NCBI RefSeq assembly: GCF_014648635.1
Contig: NZ_BMRM01000008.1
Span: forward strand, 310,001 to 374,000
Reading direction: 5' to 3'
Origin: Streptomyces cinerochromogenes
Lineage (GTDB): Bacteria > Actinomycetota > Actinomycetes > Streptomycetales > Streptomycetaceae
Length of the DNA stretch: 64,000 nucleotides
Made by a program: the position numbers and the translations under genes. The notes under the pieces were generated by a model. The model ran no database searches. It had not been told where the DNA came from and saw nothing but the letters and a program-made list of their open reading frames with translations. Each line of letters starts with the position of its first letter. Position 1 is the first letter of the stretch. This document shows, piece after piece, positions 17,008 through 25,381 of this stretch.

Positions 17008-18804
17008 TCAGAAGCAGTCCGCGGGCATGTCGAGGGTGGTGCGGTCGAGGCTTTCCAGCAGTGCGAACTGCGCCTGCGTGCGGGGCAGTTCGTACCGGAA
17101 GAAGTACTGACCCGCCCGGCGCTTGCCCTCGTAGAAGGCGCCGCTGTGTCCGGCGGCGGCCAGCATCTGCTCCAGCCACATCCAGGCGACCACGACGTGT
17201 CCCACGGCCTCCAGGTAGACCGAGGCGTTGGCGAGGGCGGTCTCGGCGTCGCCGGCCTCCCACAGGCGCCGTGTCACGGCGGCGACGCGGGCGACGGAGG
17301 CGTCCAGCTGTCGTCCGAAGCCGGCGGTCCGGTCGTCCGCGGCCGCCGCGCGGGCGGTCGTCATGGAGATGGTCTCGATGAGCAGGCGGAGCCCCGCGCC
17401 GCCGTCCATGACGACCTTCCGGCCCAGCAGGTCGAGGCCGTGGACGCCGTGCGTCCCCTCGTGGATGGGGTTGAGGCGGTTGTCCCGGTAGAACTGCTCG
17501 ACGTTGTACTCGCGGGTGTAGCCGTAGCCGCCGTGGACCTGGATGGCGAGGTTGTTGGCCTCCAGGCACCACTGGGAAGGCCAGCTCTTGGCGATCGGGG
17601 TGAGCATGTCCAGCAACAGACCGGCGCGGGCCCGCTCGTCGGCCGTCGGGGCGGTGCGCTCATCGTCCAGCAGCCGCCCGCAGTACAGGATGAGAGCCAG
17701 CGCGCCTTCGACGTACGACTTCTGGGCGAGCAGCATGCGCCGGACGTCGGGGTGCCCGACGATCGGGATCTGGGGGGTGGTGGCGTCCCTGGCCGCGAGC
17801 GGGCGCCCCTGGGGCCGCGTGCGCGCGTAGTCCAGGGCGTGCAGGTAGCCGGTGTAACCGAGCGCCGTCGCACCGAGGCCGACACCGATGCGGGCCTCGT
17901 TCATCATGTGGAACATGTAGGACAGTCCGCGGTGGGGCTCCCCGACCAGGAAGCCGACGGCACCGGGGGCTCCGCCGGGCCGGAAGACGCCCTCACCGAA
18001 GTTCAGCAGCGTGTTGGTCGTCCCTCGACAGCCCATCTTGTGATTGAGGCCGGCCAGGGCGACGTCGTTGCGCTCGCCGAGCGTTCCGTCGGCCCCCACC
18101 AGGATTTTGGGGACGATGAAGAGCGAGAGCCCCTTCACCCCGGGCGGGCCGCCGGGGATCCTGGCCAGGACCAGGTGGACGATGTTCTCCGTCAGTTCGT
18201 GGTCGCCGGCCGAGATCCACATCTTGTTGCCGAACAGGCGGTAGGTGCCGTCGTCGGCCCGTTCCGCGCGGGTGCGCACGTCGGCCAGCGAGGATCCCGC
18301 CTGGGGTTCCGACAGGCACATGGTCCCGGAGAAGCGGCCCTCGACCATCGGGCGGACGTAGGTGTCGATCTGCCCGGGGGTGCCGTGGGCCAGCAGCAGG
18401 TTCGCGTTGCCGATGGTGAGGAAGGGATAGGCGGCCGTTCCCACGTTGGCCGCCTGGAACCAGGCGAAGCAGGCGTTGGCCACCACGCTGGGCAGCTGCA
18501 TGCCGCCCACCTCGTGGTCCATGCCCCCGCCGATCAGCCCGGCGCCGGCGAAGACCTTCAGGGCCTCTCCGACTTCGGGGATGACGTGCACGCGCTCGCC
18601 GTCGAAGCGGGGCTCCTGGGTGTCGTTCTTCTTGTTGTGCGGGGCGAAGTGCCGGGTGGCGATCGTCTCGCCGAGATCCAGTACCGCGTCGAAGGTTTCG
18701 CGCGAGTGGTCGGCGAAGCGGGGGCGCGCGGTCAGGGATTCGACCTCGAGCCACTCGTGCAGCAGGAAGTCGAGGTCGCGGCGGGAGAGCAGGAGGGAGG
18801 CCAT
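17008..18804 (-). CDS. Acyl-CoA dehydrogenase
   Basis: The 598-residue FAD enzyme is of the long actinobacterial type (about 600 residues, with an extra C-terminal domain). Visible features are MCLSEPQAGSSLADVRT and FGNKMWISAGDHE (the FAD/acyl-binding middle domain), LNHKMGCRGTTNT, NEARIGVGLGATALGYTGYL (helical domain) and QVHGGYGYTREYNVEQFYRD, the conserved family block near the C-terminus. It introduces a trans-2,3 double bond into an acyl-CoA. ATG 18804 (MASLLLSRRDL) follows GAGAAGAAG; upstream in-frame codons come from the tandem repeat and are not coding. It was presumably cotranscribed with an SDR gene now reduced to a remnant. Confidence 0.94.
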   Translation of the reverse strand: MASLLLSRRDLDFLLHEWLEVESLTARPRFADHSRETFDAVLDLGETIATRHFAPHNKKNDTQEPRFDGERVHVIPEVGEALKVFAGAGLIGGGMDHEVGGMQLPSVVANACFAWFQAANVGTAAYPFLTIGNANLLLAHGTPGQIDTYVRPMVEGRFSGTMCLSEPQAGSSLADVRTRAERADDGTYRLFGNKMWISAGDHELTENIVHLVLARIPGGPPGVKGLSLFIVPKILVGADGTLGERNDVALAGLNHKMGCRGTTNTLLNFGEGVFRPGGAPGAVGFLVGEPHRGLSYMFHMMNEARIGVGLGATALGYTGYLHALDYARTRPQGRPLAARDATTPQIPIVGHPDVRRMLLAQKSYVEGALALILYCGRLLDDERTAPTADERARAGLLLDMLTPIAKSWPSQWCLEANNLAIQVHGGYGYTREYNVEQFYRDNRLNPIHEGTHGVHGLDLLGRKVVMDGGAGLRLLIETISMTTARAAAADDRTAGFGRQLDASVARVAAVTRRLWEAGDAETALANASVYLEAVGHVVVAWMWLEQMLAAAGHSGAFYEGKRRAGQYFFRYELPRTQAQFALLESLDRTTLDMPADCF

Positions 18805-18836
18805 GGTGTTCTTCTTCTCGGGTTCGGGGGTTGTTG

Positions 18837-18910
18837 GTGTCACGGGTTGCTCGTGCCACGGGTTGTTTGTGCCACGGGCTGTTTGTGCCACGGGCTGTTT
18901 GTGCCACGGG
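18837..18910. repeat. Tandem repeat, 16-bp unit, 4.6 copies
   Basis: The unit GTGCCACGGGCTGTTT is repeated with few changes between the SDR remnant and the acyl-CoA dehydrogenase gene. The array sits in what would be the intercistronic leader, 32 bases upstream of the dehydrogenase start. Copy number could vary between strains. Confidence 0.9.
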
Positions 18911-18932
18911 GAGGGGAGCTGTCGCCGGCCGG

Positions 18933-19140
18933 TCAGACCGTGGTGCCGAGGCCGCCGTCGACGGGGATGGCGGGGCCGGTGACGTAGGCGCCCGCACGGC
19001 TGGCCGGATGGACGGCGACGCCCGCCAGGTCGTCCGGCCGCCCGATCCGGCGCAGCGGAGCCGACTCCGCGGTCGCCTCACCCGTGGCGTCCAGGGTGGC
19101 GGCCGTCATCCTGGACTCGAAGGGGCCGGTCACGGGGGAG
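18933..19140 (-). pseudogene. C-terminal remnant of a short-chain dehydrogenase
   Basis: About 68 residues match the end of a FabG-like SDR: GPFESRMTAATLDATGEA, then APLRRIGRPDDLAGVAV and GAYVTGPAIPVDGGLGTTV, with a proper stop. Everything before the family's APGPF segment, including the NAD(P)-binding glycine motif and the catalytic Ser-Tyr-Lys, is missing, so the product cannot be an active dehydrogenase. Upstream codons are open but unrelated. An operator-like palindrome with a -10 element remains about 90 bases further upstream, suggesting an internal deletion that kept the promoter and the downstream acyl-CoA dehydrogenase gene. Confidence 0.8.
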
Positions 19141-19225
19141 GTTCTGTCGGGGAGGGAGAACAGTGAGGTACCAGCGGACTCCTGCGGGGAGGGGTGGCAC
19201 GGGCAGGCTGGTCCCGCCCGAGTAG

Positions 19226-19244
19226 ATACTAAGCAGTCGCTTAG
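19226..19244 (-). promoter_or_regulatory. Operator palindrome CTAAGC-AGTC-GCTTAG over a -10 element
   Basis: CTAAGC (19229-19234) and GCTTAG (19239-19244) form a perfect dyad, and TAGTAT on the minus strand (19231-19226) overlaps it as a likely -10 box. Palindromes of this form are typical of TetR-family regulators of acyl-CoA metabolism genes in actinobacteria. It would control the SDR remnant and acyl-CoA dehydrogenase transcript. No TetR gene lies in the neighbourhood. Confidence 0.6.
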
Positions 19245-19646
19245 AGATGGGCCAAGCCCCGCGTCCGCGAACCCTCGTCCCGCTCCTGACGCGGCACCCA
19301 CCGGGCGCCCGACCCGGGGATCACCAGCAACGGCACAGGGGCTGTCGTATTCGATTCGGCTTGCTTCGGAAATCGGCACGGCGGAGAAAGGCCGCCCCTT
19401 CTCCCATCTCTGCCACCCCTTCTCCTGTCCCCCTTTCTCTCACCTCTGTCATGCGGGGTGTTCCGCGTGTTTCATAGAGGTGTGGTCTGAGGTGCGCGAC
19501 CATACGGAAGCGGCACAGCGCATTTTCCGGCCGGTGGGCGCCACGGCACGTCGATGGTGCGGGTCGGCGTGCTCGACACCAGCAAAACCAACGACGTCAA
19601 GAGCGACAGCCGGCAGAAGGAACACGAGACAGGAAGAAGGACGGGC
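19245..19646. other. Intergenic region upstream of katG
   Basis: About 400 bases. Streptomyces katG genes usually follow a furA-type repressor gene; none is present here. The C/T-rich stretch at 19390-19460 (CCCCTTCTCC repeats) is noted; no promoter can be assigned with confidence. Confidence 0.4.
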
Positions 19647-21839
19647 ATGTCCGGCAGTGAAAGCGAGAATCCAGTAATCCCGTCACCGACGCCCACACCG
19701 ACTCGGCGGCCCAGGACGAACAGGGACTGGTGGCCGAATCAGCTGGACCTCCAGGTTCTCCACCAGCACTCGCCCCGAGCCAACCCGATGGACGAGGACT
19801 TCGACTACGCGAAGGAGTTCGCGACCCTCGACGTCGACGCGCTGAAGCGTGACGTCTTCGAGATGATGACGACATCCCAGGACTGGTGGCCCGCCGACTA
19901 CGGTCACTACGGACCGCTCTTCATCCGGATGAGCTGGCATGCCGCGGGAACGTACCGCATCGCGGACGGCCGCGGCGGTGGCGGCAGCGGCGCACAGCGC
20001 TTCGCCCCCCTCAACAGCTGGCCGGACAACGCGAGCCTGGACAAGGCGCGCCGTCTGCTGTGGCCGGTGAAACAGAAGTACGGCCGGAAGATCTCCTGGG
20101 CCGATCTTCTGGTCTTCGCCGGGAACTGTGCCATGGAATCCATGGGGTTCAAGACGTTCGGGTTCGGTTTCGGACGAGAGGACATCTGGGAACCCGAGGA
20201 GATCTTCTGGGGGCCTGAGGACACATGGCTCGGAGATGAGCGCTACAGCGGCGACAGGGAACTCACCGGTCCTTTCGCCGCCGTACAGATGGGACTGATC
20301 TACGTCAATCCGGAGGGGCCCAACGGAAACCCGGACCCGGTGGCCGCCGCCCAGGACATCCGGGAGACGTTCGGGCGCATGGCGATGAACGACGAGGAGA
20401 CGGTCGCGCTCATCGTCGGCGGTCACACCTTCGGCAAGTGCCACGGCGCGGTGGAAGCCAGTTACATCGGCCCGGAGCCCGAGGCTGCCCCCATCGAGCA
20501 GCAGGGCCTCGGCTGGCGGAACACCTACGGCAGCGGCACGGGCCCCCACGCGCTCACCAGTGGCCTGGAGGGCGCGTGGACCACCGAGCCGACCCAGTGG
20601 GACAACGGGTATCTGGACAATCTCTACGGGTACGAGTGGGAGCTGACGAGCAGTCCCGCCGGCGCCCACCAGTGGACTCCCTCGGATCCCGCGGCCCGGG
20701 ACACCGTACGAGACGCCCACGATCCGTCGAAGCGGCACGCGCCCATGATGCTGACGACGGACCTCGCGCTGAAGGTGGACCCGGTCTACGGCCCGATCAC
20801 GAAGAGGTTCCACGAGAACCCGGACGAACTGGCGGTGGCGTTCGCCAAGGCGTGGTACAAACTGCTGCACCGCGACATGGGACCGCTTTCGCGTTACCTC
20901 GGCCCGTGGATTCCCGAGCCGCAGCTGTGGCAGGACCCGGTTCCCGCCGTCGATCACGAGCTGGTCGGGGACGAGGACATCGCCGCCCTCAAGGACCGGA
21001 TCCTCGCCTCGGGGCTCTCCGGCTCCCAGCTGGTCACCACCGCCTGGTCGTCGGCGGCGAGCTTCCGCGGCACCGACAAGCGCGGCGGGGCGAACGGGGC
21101 ACGGATCCGGCTCGCGCCGCAGAAGGACTGGGCGCTCAACGACGTCCCCGAGGTGACGGAGGCAGTGCGCACGCTGGAGGGGATCCAGCAGGACTTCAAC
21201 CTCTCCCGGACCGACGGAACGCGGGTCTCCCTCGCCGACCTGATCGTCCTCGGCGGGTGCGCGGCCGTCGAGCAGGCCGCGAGGAACGCCGGGTACGACA
21301 TCACGGTCCCGTTCGCACCGGGGCGTACGGACGCCTCCCAGGAGCAGACCGACGCGGCGTCGTTCGCCGTGCTGGAGCCCAGGGCGGACGCCTTCCGCAA
21401 CTACCTTCCGGCGGGCGAGAAGCTGTCGCCGGAGACCCTCATGCTGGACCGCGCCAACCTGCTCACGCTGACCGCTCCCGAGATGACGGTGCTGATCGGC
21501 GGCATGCGGGCCCTGAACACCGGTTTCCAGGGGTCTCCCCACGGTGTCTTCACCCACCGGCCGGGAGTCCTGACCAACGACTTCTTCGTCAACCTGCTCG
21601 ACATGGGCACGGAGTGGAAGGCGTCGGCCACGGACGAGAACGTGTTCGAAGGCCGGGATCGCGCCACCGGCGAGGTCAAGTGGACCGCCACCGCCGTCGA
21701 CCTGATCTTCGGTGCGCACTCCCAGCTCCGGGCCGTCTCGGAGGTCTACGCGTCCCGGGACGCGGAAGAGAAGTTCGTGCGCGACTTCGTGACGGCGTGG
21801 AACAAGGTGATGAATCTCGACCGGTTCGACCTCGCCTGA
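19647..21839 (+). CDS. katG: Catalase-peroxidase
   Basis: This 730-residue haem enzyme removes hydrogen peroxide by catalase and peroxidase reactions. The N-terminal domain contains the distal site MSWHAAGTYR (Arg-Trp-His region), the YVNPEG segment carrying the Tyr of the Met-Tyr-Trp adduct and the proximal haem ligand block VGGHTFGKCHGA. The C-terminal, haem-less duplicate domain begins near residue 430 (AWSSAASFRGTDKRGG). ATG 19647 has GAAGG six bases upstream. It is a single-gene unit ended by a strong hairpin. No adjacent Fur-family regulator is seen, unlike the usual furA-katG pair. Confidence 0.97.
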   Translation: MSGSESENPVIPSPTPTPTRRPRTNRDWWPNQLDLQVLHQHSPRANPMDEDFDYAKEFATLDVDALKRDVFEMMTTSQDWWPADYGHYGPLFIRMSWHAAGTYRIADGRGGGGSGAQRFAPLNSWPDNASLDKARRLLWPVKQKYGRKISWADLLVFAGNCAMESMGFKTFGFGFGREDIWEPEEIFWGPEDTWLGDERYSGDRELTGPFAAVQMGLIYVNPEGPNGNPDPVAAAQDIRETFGRMAMNDEETVALIVGGHTFGKCHGAVEASYIGPEPEAAPIEQQGLGWRNTYGSGTGPHALTSGLEGAWTTEPTQWDNGYLDNLYGYEWELTSSPAGAHQWTPSDPAARDTVRDAHDPSKRHAPMMLTTDLALKVDPVYGPITKRFHENPDELAVAFAKAWYKLLHRDMGPLSRYLGPWIPEPQLWQDPVPAVDHELVGDEDIAALKDRILASGLSGSQLVTTAWSSAASFRGTDKRGGANGARIRLAPQKDWALNDVPEVTEAVRTLEGIQQDFNLSRTDGTRVSLADLIVLGGCAAVEQAARNAGYDITVPFAPGRTDASQEQTDAASFAVLEPRADAFRNYLPAGEKLSPETLMLDRANLLTLTAPEMTVLIGGMRALNTGFQGSPHGVFTHRPGVLTNDFFVNLLDMGTEWKASATDENVFEGRDRATGEVKWTATAVDLIFGAHSQLRAVSEVYASRDAEEKFVRDFVTAWNKVMNLDRFDLA

Positions 21840-21848
21840 GCCCGACAC

Positions 21849-21876
21849 CCCGGGCGGCCCTCGGCGGCCGCCCGGG
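21849..21876 (+). terminator. Strong hairpin terminator of katG
   Basis: CCCGGGCGGCC (21849-21859) and GGCCGCCCGGG (21866-21876) form a perfect 11-bp stem with a 6-base loop, ten bases after the katG stop. Confidence 0.8.
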
Positions 21877-22497
21877 ACGTGGCGAAGTGTGCACTCCCCG
21901 GCGCCGGGCCAGGTCCCTGCGGGGCGGCAGCCGGGCCGGAACCGTATGACTCGGCGACGGCAGTGCCCAAGCCCCAGCGCCCCCGTTCTGTCGTTCGGCC
22001 TCCGTACCACTCCCCCCCGACCCGGCCATTGAACAGCAGCCCACCTCGACACGGTCGACCGAGCGGCTCCCGAGGCAGCCGCGGAGGGGGGCCGGCGTCC
22101 GCGAGTCGATGAGCGCTGTCGGTTCCAGCACGGGCAACACGCTCGCCGGGTCCTTCGACGCCACGTTCGGACGCGAGACGTTCCAGGGCCGCAAGAACCG
22201 ACCCAGCGAGCGCGAAGCTCGCCCTGCGGCGTTCCACCGGCCGCACCGCCGCAACCATGCGACGCCGTAACTGTCACCCCGGCACAGTCCGATCGCACCG
22301 AGTCCGGCCACGTTCAGCGAGCGCCTGCCTGCGCGTCAGCGGCTTTTCGATCCGCGAAGCGTACACAAATTCGAATTACCGAATTCAGTGAACGCGTTGA
22401 CGATGCTAACAAGCATTGGCCATGCTCGAACTGCCAACACAGCGCATCAGCAGCCCGCGTGGCCCCCTCCGCCGCGCCCGCACTCCGGGAATCGACC
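21877..22497. promoter_or_regulatory. Intergenic region with AT-rich promoter of the ATPase operon
   Basis: About 620 bases. Nothing is recognised until 22340-22430, an AT-rich patch unlike its surroundings. It contains TTCGAATTACCGAATTC and TTGACG at about 22397-22402 followed 17-18 bases later by CATTGG/CATGCT, a possible promoter for the ATPase operon. The low GC fits a laterally acquired module. Confidence 0.45.
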
Positions 22498-24915
22498 ATG
22501 ACCGATCAGTCTCCCGCGTCCCTCCGCGATCTTCTCGTCGATCGCCTGCACTACTCGGACCTTGCGCCTCCGGTCCGGGAGCTGCTGCGCGAGCTCGTGC
22601 CGGAGGAGCAGGCCAGGAGCGGCGGAGGGCGGGTCGGGCCCGTGCAGCTCCGGTCCATCACCGCGGCCGGGTGGCGGGGCATCGGTCCGCGGACCACCCT
22701 CGAACTGCCGCCGGGGCCCGGGCTGGTCATCGTCGCGGGGCCGAACGGCTCCGGCAAGTCGAGTTTCGCCGAAGCCGCCGAGACCGCCCTCACGGGGCGC
22801 AACTCCCGCTGGGACGGGCGGCGGGCCACCGACTGGCAGAAGGGCTGGCGCAACCTGCACAGTCCCGATGTCACTCCCGAGGTCTCCCTCGTGCTGTCCG
22901 TTGGTGAGCGGGGCGAAGCCGTCACCGTACGGCGGACCTGGCACGGGACCAAGGTCGACGAGGCCCGTACCCGGGTCGAGGGGCCAGACGGCTCGGAGCG
23001 GAAACTGGAGGAGGTCGTCGACGCCGAGGCGCTGGACCTCTCCCGGCCGTTCCTGCCGTACAGCGAACTCGGTTCGATGATCAACGGCACGCTCGGCGGA
23101 CTGCACGACGCCTTCTTCAAGCTCCTCGGGCTCGAACTGCTCGCCGAGTTCGACGCCCGGGTCAAGGACACCGTGAGCGGGTGCAAACAGACGGTCGAGC
23201 ACACGGACGCGCTCACCGCGCGGCTCCTCGACGAACTGGGCACGCTCGACGACCCCAGGGCCCGCGAGGCGGCACAGGCGCTGTCGACGGCCAAGCCGGA
23301 CGTCGGCCGGGTGCGTGCGCTGCTCGCGCGCCGTGCTCCGGCCGCCGAGGCCGAGCTGGGCCGGCTGCGGCAGCAGGCCACTCTCGCCGGGCCGGATCCG
23401 GCGGAGGTCGGCGGGGCCGTCGCCCGGCTGCGGGAGGCTGCCGCGGGTGCCGAGGAGGCCCGGTACGGCAGCGCGGAGGAGGCCCGCCGCCTGGCCGGAT
23501 TGCTGGAGGCGGCGATCGAGCACCAGCGGCGTTCCCGCGGCACGGACTGTCCCGTGTGCGGTGCCGAGGACCGGCTGGACCGGGCGTGGGCCGAGCAGGC
23601 GCGGAGGGAGGTGGAGCGGCTCCAGACGGCGGCCGCGGACGCCGAAGCCGCCCGGCAGAAGGTGGCGGTCTCGGTTCGGGCCGTGCACGACCTCGTACAG
23701 CCGGTCCCGGTGTGGCTGCGGGGCGAGGGCTCCCCGCTCACGGCGGTGTGGCAGGAGTGGGCCCGGTGCCGGGACGTCGCCCATCCCAGGGAGCTGGCGG
23801 ACCGTGTCGAGCGGGCCGCCGCCGCGCTGGACGATACGTGCCGGCAGGTGCGTGAGGAGGCCGCCCGGCGGCTCGCCGAGCACGACGGTGCCTGGCAGCC
23901 GTTCGCCGTACGGCTCGCCGCGTGGGCCGACGCGGCGGAGGCCAAGGAGGCCGCGGTCGACCGGGGCAAGCACGCGCGGAAGGCGCGGACCTGGCTGCGG
24001 CCGATCATCGACGAACTGCGGGATGAGCGGCTGCGTCCCTTCGCCCGGCGGTCGCAGGAGGTGTGGCGGCAGCTGTGCGAACACAGCAGCGTCACGCTCG
24101 GTTCCGTCACCCTCGGCGGCACACCGGGGCGCGGCAGGGTCGTACTGGACGTCTCCGTCGACGACATGTCCGCCCCCGCCTACAGCGTGATGAGCCAGGG
24201 CGAGCTGCACTCCCTCGCGCTCTCCCTCTTCCTGCCGCGCGCCACGCACGCCGCCAGCCCGTTCGGCTTCCTGGTCATCGACGACCCCGTGCAGTCCATG
24301 GACCCCGAGAAGGTCGAGGGGCTGGCCCGCGTCCTCGACGCGTGCGCCCGGGACAGGCAGGTGATCGTGTTCACCCACGACACGCGGCTCCAGCAGGCCG
24401 TCGCACACCTCGGCATCAAGGCGACCGTCCTGGGTGTGAGCCGCCAGACCGACTCGGTGGTGGGCGTGGAGACGCTCACCGACCCGGTGGAGCAGGCTCT
24501 CGGTGAGGCGCGGGCCGTCTCCCTGGACCCCGGCCTGCCGCAGGACGTGGCCGATCACGTACTGCCCGCCATGTGCCGGGTGGCGGTGGAGGCCGCCTGC
24601 CTGGAGACCGCGCGGCGCAGGCTCCGCGACGAGAAGGGTCTCGGGCTGCGGGCGGTCGAGGAGCGCGTGGAGTGCCTTGACCGCACCAAGTCGTACGCGG
24701 CCCTCGCCCTGCTCGGCGACGAACAGCAGCACGCCCGTGCGGCCGTCGAGTGGATCTGTCCCGGGGGCTGGGCGTTGATCGAGGTCTTCAACTCGGGTGC
24801 CCACACTCCCCTGCCGACCGTCGACGACCGCAAGGACCTCGTCCGCCGTACCCGGAAGCTCGCGACGGCGATCCGCGGCAGCGCCCGGGCTCAGCTCACC
24901 GGAGGCGCCCGATGA
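22498..24915 (+). CDS. Rad50/SMC-like ATPase with zinc-hook-like CPVC motif
   Basis: This 805-residue protein is an ABC-type ATPase of the SMC/RecF/Rad50 group. Walker A is VAGPNGSGKSSFAEAAE (about residues 80-95). A coiled-coil-rich middle contains DCPVCGAEDRLD, like the CxxC of Rad50 zinc hooks. Near the C-terminus are YSVMSQGELHSLALSLFLPR (signature motif), FLVIDDPVQSMDPEKVEG (Walker B, D-loop) and VIVFTHDTRLQQ (switch His). Such ATPases act in DNA repair or, with partners, in antiphage defence. ATG 22498 is used (MTDQSPASLRD). It overlaps the next gene by ATGA. The exact family could not be named. Confidence 0.85.
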   Translation: MTDQSPASLRDLLVDRLHYSDLAPPVRELLRELVPEEQARSGGGRVGPVQLRSITAAGWRGIGPRTTLELPPGPGLVIVAGPNGSGKSSFAEAAETALTGRNSRWDGRRATDWQKGWRNLHSPDVTPEVSLVLSVGERGEAVTVRRTWHGTKVDEARTRVEGPDGSERKLEEVVDAEALDLSRPFLPYSELGSMINGTLGGLHDAFFKLLGLELLAEFDARVKDTVSGCKQTVEHTDALTARLLDELGTLDDPRAREAAQALSTAKPDVGRVRALLARRAPAAEAELGRLRQQATLAGPDPAEVGGAVARLREAAAGAEEARYGSAEEARRLAGLLEAAIEHQRRSRGTDCPVCGAEDRLDRAWAEQARREVERLQTAAADAEAARQKVAVSVRAVHDLVQPVPVWLRGEGSPLTAVWQEWARCRDVAHPRELADRVERAAAALDDTCRQVREEAARRLAEHDGAWQPFAVRLAAWADAAEAKEAAVDRGKHARKARTWLRPIIDELRDERLRPFARRSQEVWRQLCEHSSVTLGSVTLGGTPGRGRVVLDVSVDDMSAPAYSVMSQGELHSLALSLFLPRATHAASPFGFLVIDDPVQSMDPEKVEGLARVLDACARDRQVIVFTHDTRLQQAVAHLGIKATVLGVSRQTDSVVGVETLTDPVEQALGEARAVSLDPGLPQDVADHVLPAMCRVAVEAACLETARRRLRDEKGLGLRAVEERVECLDRTKSYAALALLGDEQQHARAAVEWICPGGWALIEVFNSGAHTPLPTVDDRKDLVRRTRKLATAIRGSARAQLTGGAR

Positions 24916-25319
24916 GTACCTCACCGGAGATCCTCGTGAAGGCCGCCGACCGTCTCCTGCTCCCCGCGCCCGGCACCGTGCCCACCCTGGGCCCCGGCCT
25001 GCGCGCCCGTGCCGCCGCGGTGCTGCTGCGCATGGCGCTCGACCGGGCCCTGGACGGCTACTGGCAGCGGGTCACTCCGTCGATGACGCGGATCGGCAAG
25101 CACCGGATGCTGTGCCTGGAGTGGTACGCGGGCCACGACACCGCCCGCCGGTGCCGCACCACCTGGTCGGCGCTCAGTACCGCATGCCACTACCGCGCGG
25201 GGGAACTGCCCCCGACCACAGCGGAGATCCGCACCCGGTTGCCGGAGGTCACCACCCTGCTGGCGGCCCTGCGCGAGAGGCCGGACACGGTGTCCGCCGC
25301 GTCGGCGGCGGACACCTGA
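24912..25319 (+). CDS. Small helical protein coupled to the SMC-like ATPase
   Basis: The 135-residue product overlaps the ATPase gene by four bases, so the two are translated together. It is alpha-helical and arginine-rich: PEILVKAADRLLLPAPGTVP, RARAAAVLLRMALDRALDGY, LCLEWYAGHDTARRCRTTW and a C-terminal helix LPEVTTLLAALRERP. No catalytic motif or membrane segment is visible. I do not recognise the family. Strict coupling suggests a subunit or adaptor of the ATPase complex. Confidence 0.7.
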   Translation: MSTSPEILVKAADRLLLPAPGTVPTLGPGLRARAAAVLLRMALDRALDGYWQRVTPSMTRIGKHRMLCLEWYAGHDTARRCRTTWSALSTACHYRAGELPPTTAEIRTRLPEVTTLLAALRERPDTVSAASAADT

Positions 25320-25381
25320 GGGTGTGTGCCGCGTCCCGTACCGATCGGATCCCCCACACCCCGGAGCACAAGGACTTTCCC

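Noticed and set aside
19683..22298. 871-residue minus-strand frame opposite katG
   Set aside because: Antisense shadow of katG; composition is typical of GC-bias artefacts and no domain is recognisable.
22447..24924. 825-residue minus-strand frame opposite the SMC-like ATPase
   Set aside because: Antisense to a gene with clear Walker and signature motifs; no protein family or ribosome site.
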